From the NCBI GenBank assembly GCA_037157565.1, contig JAZHRO010000013.1, forward strand, positions 112,482,001-112,546,000: a DNA stretch of 64,000 nt. The letters are read 5' to 3'. Shown here piece after piece: positions 1 to 10,462 of this stretch; within the stretch, counting starts at the first letter, position 1; each line of letters starts with the position of its first letter. The position numbers and the translations under genes are program-made. The stretch is from Thalassia testudinum (taxonomy: Eukaryota; Streptophyta; Magnoliopsida; Alismatales; Hydrocharitaceae). The notes below the pieces were generated by a model that made no database searches, was not told where the DNA came from, and saw only the letters and a program-made list of their open reading frames with translations.

Positions 1-237
1 TTTGAGTCAAACAAGAAGGTTTGGCTTTTCGATTCTCGATTGAAGCTTTTCCCTCGAAAACTTAAGTCTAAGTGGGATGGCCCATTCGTTATTGAGCGGA
101 TTTTCCCTAATAGGGCCGTCGAAATCTCTGACCCAAAGACGAGTAATATTTTCAAGGTCAATGGACGTCTCAAACCCTTTGTTGACCTTATGCTCCCTGA
201 ACCCGTCTCGGACAAGGTTGCTCTTTCCTTGCTGTAA
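1..237 (+). CDS. Integrase C-terminal end of element A pol (partial)
   Basis: An open frame enters from the left edge and stops at TAA 235-237, giving 78 codons. It matches the C-terminal tail of Ty3/gypsy integrases: motifs KLFPRKLKSKWDGPFVI and a terminal VNGRLKPF stretch, which correspond to the GPF/Y-like module behind the DDE core. There is no chromodomain, which fits an Athila/Tat-type rather than a chromovirus element. The same tail occurs in B at about 52240-52473, in J at 24750-24949 and in H at 41000-41211. No internal stop is present in this fragment, but the rest of the protein is outside the window, so integrity cannot be judged. Confidence 0.88.
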   Translation, partial: FESNKKVWLFDSRLKLFPRKLKSKWDGPFVIERIFPNRAVEISDPKTSNIFKVNGRLKPFVDLMLPEPVSDKVALSLL

Positions 238-803
238 CCACCACGAGCAGATCATCGCCCAGCTGAAGGCACTAAACTCAGCACATGTAAAGATTGTTTC
301 AAGCTGACCAAAGTCTCATGGAAACCAGGTGCTATTCTTCCACTTCTACACACTTGCATGCTTTCATTTTGAACAATGAGGACATTGAACCAAATAAGCA
401 TGGGGGGTGGAAATATCTTATAATCATTTTGTTAGCTGTAATAGTAATTTCCTACTTTCTTTTATTCTATTAAAAAAAAATAGAATTAGGAGACAAGAAC
501 TAAGGCATTAGGAATTGCAAACTTTAGGAATTGATACTTTGAGACCTGAACGCTTAGACTCTTCAAGTCTTTGGGCTTAATTAGCCCGGGTGTTCACTCG
601 AATGTGGACTTAGTCTCGAGTCCTCGCCAACTAAAATTCCTTTTAATTTGGCTAATAAATTGGGATGACAAATATGTGACTTATCAACCTGCCCTCTGAT
701 TTGGGGGGACTTTAAGCCTAAGCATCTACACACATCTTTTTGCACATCTCACTGTTCGGCAATTTCTTCGGAAATTGGGTAGCTAATGAACTATCTAGGG
801 TGG

Positions 804-1086
804 TATGGCTGACAAGTTGTCGGTGGTAACAGCTCATCGGCCTTTTGTCCAGAGCCTAGTCACAAGAACATTTTCGTTGTACTACCTTTAGGTAAATCTT
901 AGATTAGGAAAGCCACCAACTTAAAAAGAAAAAAAAGAAAAGAAAAGAAAAAAAAAATATATAGAAAAAAATAGAAAAAGAAGAAAATAAAAAAACAAAT
1001 GAAACCACACTTTACCGCATGAGTTTGGCTGGCAAGTTGTCAGTGGTAGCAGCTCATCGGCCGGTTGTCCAGAACCCAGCTCACAA
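804..1086 (+). repeat. Two copies of the conserved 3' UTR motif (element A)
   Basis: Copies at 804-865 and 1021-1086 share the order TGGCTGRCAAGTTGTC, then GTGGTARCAGCTCATCGG, then TTGTCCAGA and an AGCC/ACCC-AG-CAC tail. GGCT at the start can pair with AGCC at the end, and GACAAGTTGTC is itself a palindrome in copy 1. The same pair of copies occurs in B, C and K. Confidence 0.75.
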
Positions 1087-1630
1087 AAAAATGTACAATA
1101 ATTCCCAAAACACGTAGAGAGGAAGTGGGGAAGTAGAATAAACTGGGGAGATATACACTGGGTTCACCTTTGTGTTGACCCCATAAATAAAGGAAGTAGG
1201 GAGAAAGCTACTGTTCGAAAAGATAAACCTCTAGGCAAGGTCACCTAGGGTCGTAGAAACCTGAAGTCCGATTTAATGGTCATTTAGTGAGTCTTTCACT
1301 ATTTTTACAAGATGCTTAGCACTTAGAGCCCTTTTCGAGTCTTGGTTGGGTCGGGTAGCCGTAAAAAGTTATCCTGAAACTCTCGAACTCCAAAAGTACA
1401 AAAAAAAATTAGAAAAGAAGAAAAACAAGAAAGAATTTTTGTATCTTCTCTAATCAAATAAGGTGAGGGCATGGACGGTCTGCATTCTAGCAGGCACCTG
1501 GGCACTGTTGAGTTTTTGTAATTAGGTCTTGGGGTTGAGATTTTCTAAAGCAATCAATGAATTTTTCCTAAATACTCGAATCCTAATTCTACTTTTATAC
1601 ATAGCATTTAGGTTAGTTTTGATAGGGACT

Positions 1631-1653
1631 AGCAAAAAGTAAGCATGGGGGTA
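1631..1653 (+). other. Polypurine tract of element A
   Basis: The run AGCAAAAAGTAAGCATGGGGG lies directly before the LTR start TGATAAGC at 1654. This is the expected plus-strand primer position. The same tract precedes every LTR start in this window. Confidence 0.8.
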
Positions 1654-3460
1654 TGATAAGCACATATAAATTCATCATAAAATGCTTATTTATAATAGTT
1701 CCTAAGCATAGCAATGCATATCATGATATAAATATTGCACAAACATCCATTGCATTGCATCTAGAATAGTTGTATATTATGTACATTAATTACATCATTT
1801 TACATGGCCAGGAGGCAGTGCGACATCTTTACAGGCTTTAAATGACGAATCCAACCGTATGGATGGATTCAGAGCAACGATCGCAGTCCATCAGTGTGGG
1901 AATTGCCTAGATCTGAGCTCTATAGCACCCTCCGCAAGAAGAAGAAGATGGACGACCCAGATGGAGCCACATGGCACCATCCAGGCCACCCCAGCTGAGC
2001 CAAGGCTCCCCCAAGCCTCCACAAGATTAGATCCTAGCTGTTGGATCTCAATCCAATGGCTGAGATGTGCACTCCACGGTTGAAGAAGCTCCTCATCTTA
2101 GCCAGCCTCATGCAGATCAAGCGAGGAGTCATCTAGACCGTTGGATCTCCATCCAACGGCCGTGGGCCCAGAAGCTCAATTCAAAAATAGAACACATAAT
2201 GGACCTCAGCACTATGGTCTACGCCTCAACTCTCAACACGTGGCCATGCATTCGAAGCCCCGCGTGCGGATTTTATTCGCTAAAGTGCATGCGGGAGGAA
2301 ATTGAGCCACTAATGGAAGATCAGGCGGCGAAGGAAGTAGCTACGTGGGCGCACAGATGAGCGCAGACGCTGCACGCATGCGTCGACGCACATCGAGAAC
2401 GTACCATCTGACGCACTCGGCATCCGATGACAGATGGCAAGGCGCGTGATTCAAATTTGATGAAGGGGCACGATCTTCCCTCGACCGTGCAATCCTTCAT
2501 CTGACGGTTAGGATGCATCCACGCCTATGTGCGCGACCATAGCTGTAGGCATGGGCGGAGGGCAATGGATTTACAATGACAGAATGGCGGGCCTTTAGTG
2601 TAGCTGTCACTAAATGGCCTGCGCAGTGCGTGCGCCAGCCTAAGCAATGAAGAGGCATGGATCTTCAGCGATAGCTCGAGCAGCCTTTAGTGATGCTTAT
2701 AGCTATCACTGAATGCCTGTGCACAGGACTCTCTTCTTCCCTCCACAATATAGACACCCCTACACCCCCCATTCCTCTTCATCTCTACCTACTCTACTTC
2801 CACCTACTCGCAAGCACTAACAAGCCTACCAACACTCTATTAGACCTTGCAATCAAGCTCCCAAGGTACCTATTAGTGTAGCAAACCTCTACTTCACCAA
2901 ACATTCATCCATCTTCCCATCCCCATTCATAGGTCTCCTTGGAGCTATCCTCCCACCTCCATTCCGATAGCAGATCATCTCTACCTTCTCACCTCCATTC
3001 CGGAGCCATGCCAAAGCTTTCCTCTACCCGATGTCCTCCTGCATCTCACCTCCATTGTCTCGCTCCTCACCTCCTTCGTCCGAGTTTCTGCCAGGCACCA
3101 TCGTCTCGCCAAAGAGTTAATTCGGGAGATTTCTTCTCACCTCCCTATCTTTTTATGCATTCATAGTTGATTGTAATTGACATTGGAGTGATAGCTATAT
3201 CATATTTGTTCCTTATCTTTGGTGTTCCATCTCTATCTTGTGTTCTTCTTTCAAAAATACAAAAAAAAAAGAAAACCCTAAAATACCAAAAAGAAACAAA
3301 TCTAAGTGTGATTTTCAATTAAAGTAAACGTCGCCTCCTTATGTTCAACCTAGGACTCCCATGGAGTTTCGGTATAAATTTTATTTGACCATGAGTTTTG
3401 CAACTATGACGACGGGTTACTTGTAACCCCGATTTCAAACACGCGAAACACCCCCAATCA
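1654..3460 (+). repeat. 3' LTR of element A
   Basis: The LTR of 1807 bp runs TGATAAGCAC...CCAATCA. U3 carries the cross-family block around 1853-1892 (CCGTATGGATGGATTC, then ACGATCGCAGTCC), a decayed G-box palindrome near 1961-1982 (CACATG), and inverted TTTAGTG / CACTAAA motifs at about 2595-2720. A degenerate TATA (ACAATATAGACACC) lies near 2745. U5 carries the conserved line CTCCTTATGTTCAACCTAGGACTCC near 3335 and a TATAAATTTTATTTGA line. The apparent short ORFs inside are not genes. Confidence 0.88.
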
Positions 3461-3732
3461 ACATCATTCTATGGTTATGAAATATATGTTTATTCTATCT
3501 CTATTTTATCTTTATTTGTAATATTCTCTCTCTCCAATTCATTATGATTCAATTCAACTAGTTAATCTGCTTCGTGACAATACAACAAACGTGATTTTTA
3601 ATCAAACGTTCTCCTTATGTTCGAGCTGGAATTCCTTTTGAGTTTCGATAAAATTATCTATTTTTCTCACAAATTGCACTATAATGATGGGTTTTCAAAA
3701 CTCAACTCTATTTACGATGATTTTTTGATTCA
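3461..3732 (+). repeat. LTR remnant G (right part of an LTR split by element A)
   Basis: Immediately after the end of A the sequence resumes as another LTR 3' portion: CTCCTTATGTTCGAGC near 3610, then GAGTTTCGATAAAATTATC, ending GATTCA at 3732. It resembles the tail of element C's LTR more than A's. Directly behind it, without leader or PBS, lies protease coding sequence of H. The remnant is therefore the end of a 3' LTR or solo LTR inserted in H; a TSD of ACACC (3733-3737) is predicted. Its left part is outside the window. Confidence 0.65.
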
Positions 3733-4096
3733 ACACCTGTGCACCCAGAAGCGTCGATCTAGGAGACAGGTCCAAGCTAAGGTCATCCTGCTTGACCATG
3801 TTAGCTCGATGCTCCAACATGGAACACCCCCCAAAATGAAAGACCTAAGGGCCCCATATATTTCAATGGTTATAGGTAACCAACACATTGATGAGGCTTT
3901 GCTCGATTTGGGCGCAAAAGTGAACATTTTACCAAGCTCCGTCTACCACCTTTTGGGAGGAGGTGATTTAAAGCCTTGTCCAATCATCCTCCAAGTCACA
4001 GACTGATCACTTAAGACACCATGAGGATTGCTGGAAGATGTCCTGGTGAGAGTGGACTTCTTCTTTCCTATTGATTTTCTCATACTTGACACTGAC
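3733..4096 (+). pseudogene. Element H: protease fragment upstream of insertion I
   Basis: The frame from 3734 reads HLCTQKRRSRRQV and then a retropepsin core, DEALLDLGAKVNILPSS at about 3890-3940, with the catalytic Asp in LLDLGA. A TGA stop follows at about 4004, after which the same frame shows the typical FPIDFLILDTD protease end. At 4096 the gene is cut by element I. The frame resumes exactly at 37896, behind the duplicated CTGAC, as DPSNKPTKPSIILG. This shows that the fragment and 37896-41211 were once one gene. Gag of H is left of the window or lost. Confidence 0.85.
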
Positions 4097-5077
4097 TGTT
4101 CGGTACGTAAATCGCATTTTAAAAGATGATTTAATTGTAGTATAATGCGAAAACACGTCGACAAATAAATTTATAAACTCCAATGAGTACCGGGTCATTC
4201 ACAAGGAGGCAATCTCGATTTTAATAGAAGCTTTTCAATAAAACTAGTTCTAACAGGTATTTATATATGTATATATGTATAAAGAGGCATTAGATATCTA
4301 TAAGATCAAATTTCATTGTATTGATAAAGAGTTTTTCACATTAGAAATTGCTATGCAAAAAGTAGAGACAGATAGAGAGAGAGAGAGAGAGAGAGGATAG
4401 AAAGAGGCAGAGAGATGACGTCACTTGTATGATGCTTGTACGAGATGCGACAGCACCTTAGATCCAAAGCGTCGGGATGAAGGTTGGAGCAGAGTTGCAG
4501 AGGGACGGAGAATCGTAGAGTAGAAGGTTGAAGAGATGTCTACAGTTGGTGGAAGAGATGTATGAAGAGATGCCTTCAACAGGGGGTTCTAGGCCTCTTT
4601 TTACTGCTTTGATGAGGGGCAAAGTGGACATCTTAACCCAAAAAATCATGTAACAACTCTTGAACAATCAGATCTGTCGATCGGGAGATCAACAAACCAA
4701 ATTGCACCCTAAAACACCTTCATTTGCTTCTCTGGAAGACACATGACATGCCCACGTCCCTTGGATCATGATCTGATAGCTCTGCTTGCTCCTCGCACCC
4801 ACCCAATGCCCGCAACACGCTTATCTCTCTACTTGCGTGCCCTTGCAAATTCAAATCGTGCCCTACGATCTCAGCAATCCAATCTTTCGATCGGATGGCC
4901 TAAATCAAGCGCGCCATTGCCTTTTGAAGAGTGTGTGAGATTGTGTGTAACACACGCATTTGTTTATGCGTGCAGTCGCGAGAGCCTCTAGTCATGACAC
5001 ATGGGTGCATCCTCATCCTCCAACTTCGATCCGATGGCCAACAATGCGCTCACCCACCGCCTCTCTTGAATTTGCGT

Positions 5078-5145
5078 GGATTGAGTCTTGAACTCACGTC
5101 GCTAGTTCTTGAACAAGCGTGCTCACCGTTGCACTATGGCTGCCT
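5078..5145 (-). other. tRNA-like cassette in the U3 of element I (3' LTR copy)
   Basis: Read on the minus strand, GGCAGCCATAGTGCAACGG looks like an acceptor plus D-arm with a box A (TAGTGCAACGGTGAGC). About 35 nt further, TGAG-TTCAAGA-CTCA forms a T-arm with a 7-nt loop that matches box B. Length and spacing are tRNA-like. The acceptor does not close cleanly, so this is tRNA-derived rather than a working tRNA gene. The paired LTR has the same cassette at 35717-35783. Confidence 0.55.
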
Positions 5146-5340
5146 TTGAGTCCTATTTTTGTTTTAGGGAAACTTATTCTCGACTGTTGGATGAAGATCC
5201 AACGGTCGAGATCTTCTTTTCGTTGATGAGGTGCGGTTGAATTGGCGACGTGGCATGCTCGTGACCATTAGATGAAGATCCAACGGCCCACAACACTCGA
5301 GGGTGGCCTTCTCTGATGGGGAGGTAATGAGGGGGCGGCT

Positions 5341-5366
5341 GTGATGGCACCACGTGTCACCATCAC
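5341..5366. promoter_or_regulatory. Imperfect G-box palindrome in the U3 of element I
   Basis: The sequence GTGATGG-CAC-CACGTG-TCA-CCATCAC is an inverted repeat centred on CACGTG, the core bound by plant bZIP and bHLH factors. The sister LTR keeps a perfect version at 37422-37445. Confidence 0.55.
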
Positions 5367-5815
5367 GGTCGTCCATCTTCTTTTCCTTGTATCTGGTGAT
5401 GTGGATCTCCAATTGAGTTGATTTTTACACCGTTGGACTGCGATCGTTAATCCAGATCCATCCGTGCGGTTGGATTCTTCATCTGAGGCTTAGATCTTTG
5501 TCCTTTATCTTCATGATCTCTATTCTTTTATGGACTGCACACAATGCTCTACTTCTTTGATTGGGACAATTTCAATAATGTTGGACTCCCATCGTCATTC
5601 CAATCTGATCTGTCCAATCTGATTTGACATCTATGGCTTCTAATCATCTGTGATTAAAATCATCTCTCACTAGTATATAAAATGATGATATTCTCTATAT
5701 GACTAATAAACTAGCTATTGCACAAATTACGATGTCGATGAATGCATTATTCCTAAGTTATGCTAGAATCTAGCTTAATTTAGGTTATTTAGGTTGCCTG
5801 ATTGCTGTGCAATCA

Positions 5816-6811
5816 CACCCCTATGCCTAAATCTTACTAGTCCCTAGCAAATGCATGACTAAGTGCAAAGTGGTCCTACATGACATATTTCAATTAAGAG
5901 TTTGACTAAAGATTTGTCTTTTTTTTTCATCCAAAACTTTAGAAATCCAGATAATCGTGAACGTGTTTTGTTATAGCCTATGCAATGGATCCAAGTGAAA
6001 AGTTAATCCACATCTAAAGCTTGTACTTGTCCTTCAGTAAAAATCTATTAGGATAGGCAGACTTCTCCCCTCACGATTATAAGATAATCTGTAAATTCAA
6101 CCCCGATTTTTTGGCTTAGATAGAAAATGATTTGAGTCAAGTGGATTTGTATTTGGTGGCTTACACTCATCTGGTGCTACATATAGACTAGTACTTTAGA
6201 ATCTAGATTTGCTATACTATTAAATAATTCAACTCAAAGAGAGGTGTGAAACTGTGCTCTCTTTAGTTCCTTTGTACTCATTCTCTCTCTTTCTCACCTT
6301 CTTTTCCTTTTTCTTATCTTTTCTTTTCTTTCTTTTTTTTTGAGCTCACAATCTCACCAAATTTATCAATATATTTGGTGGTCTCTCCTGGCATTAACAC
6401 TTTGATTAGGTTCTGATAACTCTATGCCTAAGTCAGATTTCCTTAGCCCATATTTAGGTGGCCAGAAATATAGAAAAGTAGGTCGAGGTTGTATTTGGTG
6501 GATCATGTGGGTGGTAGGTGTTGTTGCCTCATTACACTTGAAATAAACTCTAACTCATAAACTCTTTTTTTTTCTGCTCTTTTCTTTTTCTAAATTTTTT
6601 CTATGAATATATATATATATATATATTTTTTTTTTTTCTTCTTATTTTTTTTCTTTTTTTTTTGCATCTAAATATCTACTAACACAATGCAACATATGAA
6701 CATTTATTTATGAGGCATTATTTGGGATTAGGGGTGTTCAAGAGGATATTGGTGGCTTATTTGGTGGAAGTGCCTATTCTAGACACAAAGAAGGGAATGG
6801 ATAGGATAGCG
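5816..6811 (-). other. 3' UTR and polypurine tract of element I, distal part
   Basis: On the minus strand, TTTAGGCATAGGGGTG abuts the LTR at 5816 and is the polypurine tract, preceded by CTAGGGACTAGTAAGA. The rest is non-coding, with T-rich and AT-repeat stretches (6300-6340 and 6600-6665). It ends at 6811 with TAGCG, the TSD of J, and continues at 29082. Confidence 0.8.
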
Positions 6812-9491
6812 TGATGAGAGCCTCATCATGAGCCATAACTAGCTCATTTTGACCCAATAAAGAAGATAAAAGCTCCTACATAACCTAGAAGAAGGCCTAA
6901 ATAAAGGAATAAGTGCTCTGAGAAGAAAACATGAATTAAAGGGTAAAACAGCAATTTTACCATTGCAGTACATAAACGGGATTCCTCAGAGGCAAAACAT
7001 AGGTCAAATGGTCTAAATGAGATAAAAAGTGGGTTGAGTAAATCAGAAATGGGTTCATGTGCAATTTAGGAATTAAATGACATTTGGTAACCCTAAAACA
7101 GACCTGCTTAAATTAACAAGGTTTCGGTCAGGATAAAAATCAAGTAAACCCTCTAAAAATTATGAAAAAATATTCCTTAGGGTTTAGAACACTTAATGTG
7201 GCCGTTGGAACCTAGTTTGACCTAGATTAGGGTCCTAGCCATTCAATTAACCTAATTTAGGTTTTTACGCAAAATATCCAGACAAACGAGGTCAAACCTA
7301 AAATCCAACTTCACCATTGGATTCCTTAGGTCCAAATTAGGTTTATACCAAAATTTGGACCTAAGTGGAGGTCATCTTGACCTACTTTGCAATTTAGTAC
7401 ACCCAAATCACAACTTGGTCCCTATCTTTTGAAAATCATTGTAGAGAGCCCCCTAAGTTCCTCGCCACCTTTGCGATCAGGTCCTGCCGCCATTGTTAGG
7501 GTAGAGCCGATCTCCGACGAGGTTTAGAGAGGGATTACTCTCTGATTCCTCAGAGATTCCCTCCCAGAAATGGAAGGGAGATTCTCTGAGGAATTCCCTT
7601 CCATCTAAAGCCAATCACGATCTCTGGTGTGAACCCAATCTCTCGTACGAACGCACGAGGGATTTGGGTATCCACCTTCTTTCCTTCTCCGACGAGCTGG
7701 CGGAGGTGATTGCGCGCCCTCCACGCACTAGAAGGTTCGGCCAACACCTATAAAAGGATCTTCAGACCCGGCCGCAGATCTTCAAACTTGAATTGGCGGA
7801 GATTCCCCCAAACTTTCCTCTCTTGCATCTCCGACCAAGAGACCCGCAAGCTCCGGCGACCTCCTCCACTCCTTCTCGTCGCTCTGCTGCCATACCAGCA
7901 GCAGAGTCAACTCCGCCTCTTCCTCCCGCGTCGCGCCGTACCAAGCTCGTGTGCCCCTGACCTCGTCCTCGTCGCCGCTCCCTCCCTCAGGGTTCTTCTC
8001 TGAAGACGGCAGCTATGCGTCGTCCGCTCCGCTGCCTCCCTCCCTTCTAGAACACTCCAGATACCTTCTCTATCTTTCCCTCTCTCTTTTCCCCCTATTA
8101 TTTTAGTTAATTGCCCCCCGACAATGCCTGACCACCTCCATCTTCCTCGCCTCCGACCGACCTCCGGCAAGCTGCATCCACCATTTCGCCCCTCCACACG
8201 GCTCGCCAAACATCTCAGAAGCTCCGCCTCACCACAAGGAACAATCTCCACCCCTCCACTGCCACTCCACACCTCCACAATAGCCCCCCGAACTCACCCA
8301 CACTTCCAGCCACAGGTTGACCTAGGCATGCACACCTAGGCCATCCCACGGCCTGCAGCATCGTTCACAACCTTCGCCGTGTCACGGCGAAGGTGCCCAG
8401 CTGGTCTGATTAGGCCAATAGGCCATGCTGATGTTGGACAGTGTTTCAACTCCTGCTGCCATTGACGATTGAAGCAGCAAGCAGCTTCGTAGCAGCTCCA
8501 GGCATCAGGTGTTCCAAGCTTCAGGTGCAGCAGATTCGCGCGAGCAGTGTGAAGCCCTCGGGTCCAGCTGGTAGAGCTGCGAAGCCCGCAGCTTTGGCAA
8601 TTGCATGAAGAAAGCTCTGCGGGCGGGCAAAATTGGGGCAGGCCAGATAGTCCCACATCGGCGAAACGCAACGTGTAGGTATGGTTTAAAGTGTTTTTGT
8701 GTTATCTGCTTATCGCCTCCGAACGCACAGGGGTGAGGTCCCTCACCTGACCCACTCGCCTCGTCCACGGTTTCACCTCGCGGATCTGGCGGGATCCAAC
8801 CCGACCCTGACCCGAGCACTCCTCGCGCATCACCCACCTACCGGTGCACCTGGTCCCGGGTGCGAGATCCGACCCGAATACCCGTGGCTCTGGGAGAGCG
8901 TCCTTGAGCGAATTGCAGAGAGAGAGACGTTCGAGTAGAGGGGAAGGGTTAGGTTTTGCTTCCCTATGTGCAGGCAGGCCGGGCAGTGAAGAGAGGAGAC
9001 TTAGCCGCAAGTAGCAAAAGAAAAGAAGAAGCAGAAGAAGAGAAGACAAGGAAGAAAGAAGGACTGCAGACGAAAAGGAAGAAGAAGACAGAAGAGAAAC
9101 AATGGCAGGAAGAAGAAGCCTTCGCAGGAAAGAGAAGAGAAGAGAAAGAAGTTCAAGGAAGAAAAAGACCTGTGGATCAGAAGAAAGGAAGAAGAAGAGC
9201 CAACGAAGAAGAAGAAGAAGAAGAAGGCAGAAGAGAGAAAGAAGACTTACTTTTAAGACGTCTGATTTACTATTTTCTTTTAGCAATTCTTTTTATAACT
9301 CTCTCTCTTTGCATCAATTGTTTTCATTTAAAAGTTGTATTCTTTGGTTTTAAATGTACTGGATTGCTCCCTGTGTTCGACCTTGGATACTCTAGTTTTT
9401 CGAGTAATAAAATTCTCTATATTTGTTTGAACATTTTGTCGTCTATATTACAATGTGTTATCTTTTAAAACCCCACAAAAGCGTACAAACA
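6812..9491 (+). repeat. 5' LTR of element J
   Basis: The LTR is 2680 bp, long even for this group. It begins with a small hairpin (GATGAG-AGC-CTCATC). A TATA box lies at 7749-7755. R/U5 is GC-rich and then strongly purine-rich (about 9005-9245, GAAGAAG repeats), followed by the conserved line CTCCCTGTGTTCGACC near 9365. The long open frames on both strands here come from base composition and are not genes. Unlike A, B, C, I, K and L, I see no G-box palindrome or tRNA-like cassette. Confidence 0.92.
7749..7755 (+). promoter_or_regulatory. TATA box of the J 5' LTR
   Basis: CCTATAAAAGGATC is a canonical plant TATA box. The same site is at 27380-27386 in the 3' LTR. Transcription would start roughly 25-35 bp downstream, placing most of the 2.7-kb LTR in R/U5. 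Confidence 0.7.
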
Positions 9492-9494
9492 TTT

Positions 9495-9512
9495 TGGCGC
9501 CGTTGCCGGGGA
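9495..9512 (+). other. Primer binding site of element J (tRNA-Asp type)
   Basis: TGGCGCCGTTGCCGGGGA starts 3 nt after the LTR end. It is the undamaged form of the site that Athila-like elements use with tRNA-Asp. The versions in B, I and K carry substitutions. Confidence 0.85.
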
Positions 9513-10462
9513 GCAACGGGCACTTTTAAAGCTTTTGATTACAACTTTTTGATCCAATATTTGACCTAACTCCTCTCTTTTGTTGTGCTTATTACAGGGA
9601 AAGCAAAAAGGAAAGAAGAGCAGCTACACAATAGACACTCCAAAGAACAGGTAGTTTCCATAAGCCCTCTCTCCTAACTCCCTCAAAACCTGAAAAGGAA
9701 AAAAAAAAAGAAAGAACAATCAACTTAGGGCTACCTGTTTCATATTTAGTAACTCATCAAGTTGCCTGATTTTCATTTCAACACATTTTTATCTGCTCAT
9801 CCAACTAAGGTATCTAGGGCTAAAACTTTCTTGATTGAGCCCTAGGTACTAAATTCTGAGGCAACTAAATTGGACCCACTAGAGCCAATTTAAGAATTAA
9901 AAAGCTAGGGTTTTTAGAGACACACCTTATCTTAAACAAAGAAATAAATTTTTCCAAAAAAGAGGTGTGCCTAAACCTTGATTGAAAAGATCTACAAAAG
10001 AAGAACCCTAAGCAAATCAGGCTTTTAATCCATTTGAACCTTAAGAAGAAAAGGACCTAAAAGCTCTTAAAGGAACAAGAGGTGAAGTTGATCCCTTGGG
10101 TCAACCAACCTTAAAATTAGGTCACTTTTTCACTGAAAATACCTAAAAGTTCAAGTGGAACATTAAGCACCTTGATCTTAAAGTAAAAAAGGTAGACTTA
10201 AGAGGTCAAGGTCCCATTCTGGTCTACCTGGAACCGCAGTGACAAGAGAGGTCGGGTGGGGGAAACCCTGTAACTCGTGGGGACGCTCTACCGTGTAGGG
10301 GTCTTTGCAGGACTCTCCCTCTCTGGCTACCCAGGTATTTCTCAAGTGGACGACCTTTCTGACTAAGGGGTCCATTCGCCCCGAACCTCTATAGTCACCC
10401 AATAATTGTTGGGTGTCTTGATTGGGTCCAGCACCTTCTAATCTCATCACATCCTTCAGTGC
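9513..10462 (+). other. Leader of element J
   Basis: This is non-coding and A-rich. A weak splice-donor-like site (ACAG/GTAGTT) lies near 9650, and an acceptor-like CATCCTTCAG ends near 10458, just before the gag ATG. By analogy with K and B a leader intron is possible but poorly supported in J. Confidence 0.5.

Larger units (their letters stand above)
238..1653 (+). other. 3' UTR of element A between two polypurine tracts
   Basis: No coding region is supported here. There is a first purine tract AAGCATGGGGGG at about 396-408 just after pol, and a second AAGCATGGGGG at 1641-1651 abutting the LTR. Between them lie A-rich low-complexity DNA (about 915-1010), two copies of a conserved motif (804-865 and 1021-1086), and the line CTAGGGACTAGCAAAAAG common to these elements just before the second tract. 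An Athila-type env ORF is not visible. Confidence 0.75.
1..3460 (+). mobile_element. Element A: 3' part of an Athila-like Ty3/gypsy retrotransposon
   Basis: The window opens inside an LTR retrotransposon. It shows, in order, the integrase C-terminus, a long 3' UTR with two polypurine tracts, and a 3' LTR that starts TGATAAGCAC and ends CAATCA. The pol end and UTR are close relatives of element B (52200-55468), so A and B are one family. The 5' half lies left of the window, so the TSD (expected ACATC, 3461-3465) cannot be checked. A lies inside LTR remnant G, whose sequence resumes at 3461. Confidence 0.9.
4097..5815 (-). repeat. 3' LTR of element I
   Basis: This 1719-bp LTR reads TGATTGCACAGC on the minus strand and ends ...ACCGAACA. 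It holds a GA microsatellite (about 4375-4396), a degenerate TATA on the minus strand (near 4600, TTTTACTG instead of TTTTATAG), a tRNA-like cassette (5078-5145), a G-box palindrome (5341-5366) and the conserved U3 block near 5435-5480. It pairs with 34728-37895 once insertion L is removed. Confidence 0.9.

Noticed and set aside
238..1653. Athila-type env ORF between integrase and 3' LTR (also checked in B, H, J)
   Set aside because: No long frame, signal peptide or membrane segments; the interval is A-rich and full of stops.
4375..4396. GA microsatellite as a regulatory element; also CT runs at 14910 and 21815 and the AT run at 6608
   Set aside because: Ordinary simple repeats in LTR or UTR; no further support.
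8702..9468. Long open frames on both strands in the J LTR (and the copies near 28295-28988)
   Set aside because: They overlap on opposite strands, encode Leu/Ser or Lys/Glu/Arg runs from GAAGAAG-type repeats, and lie in LTR U5. They are compositional, not genes.
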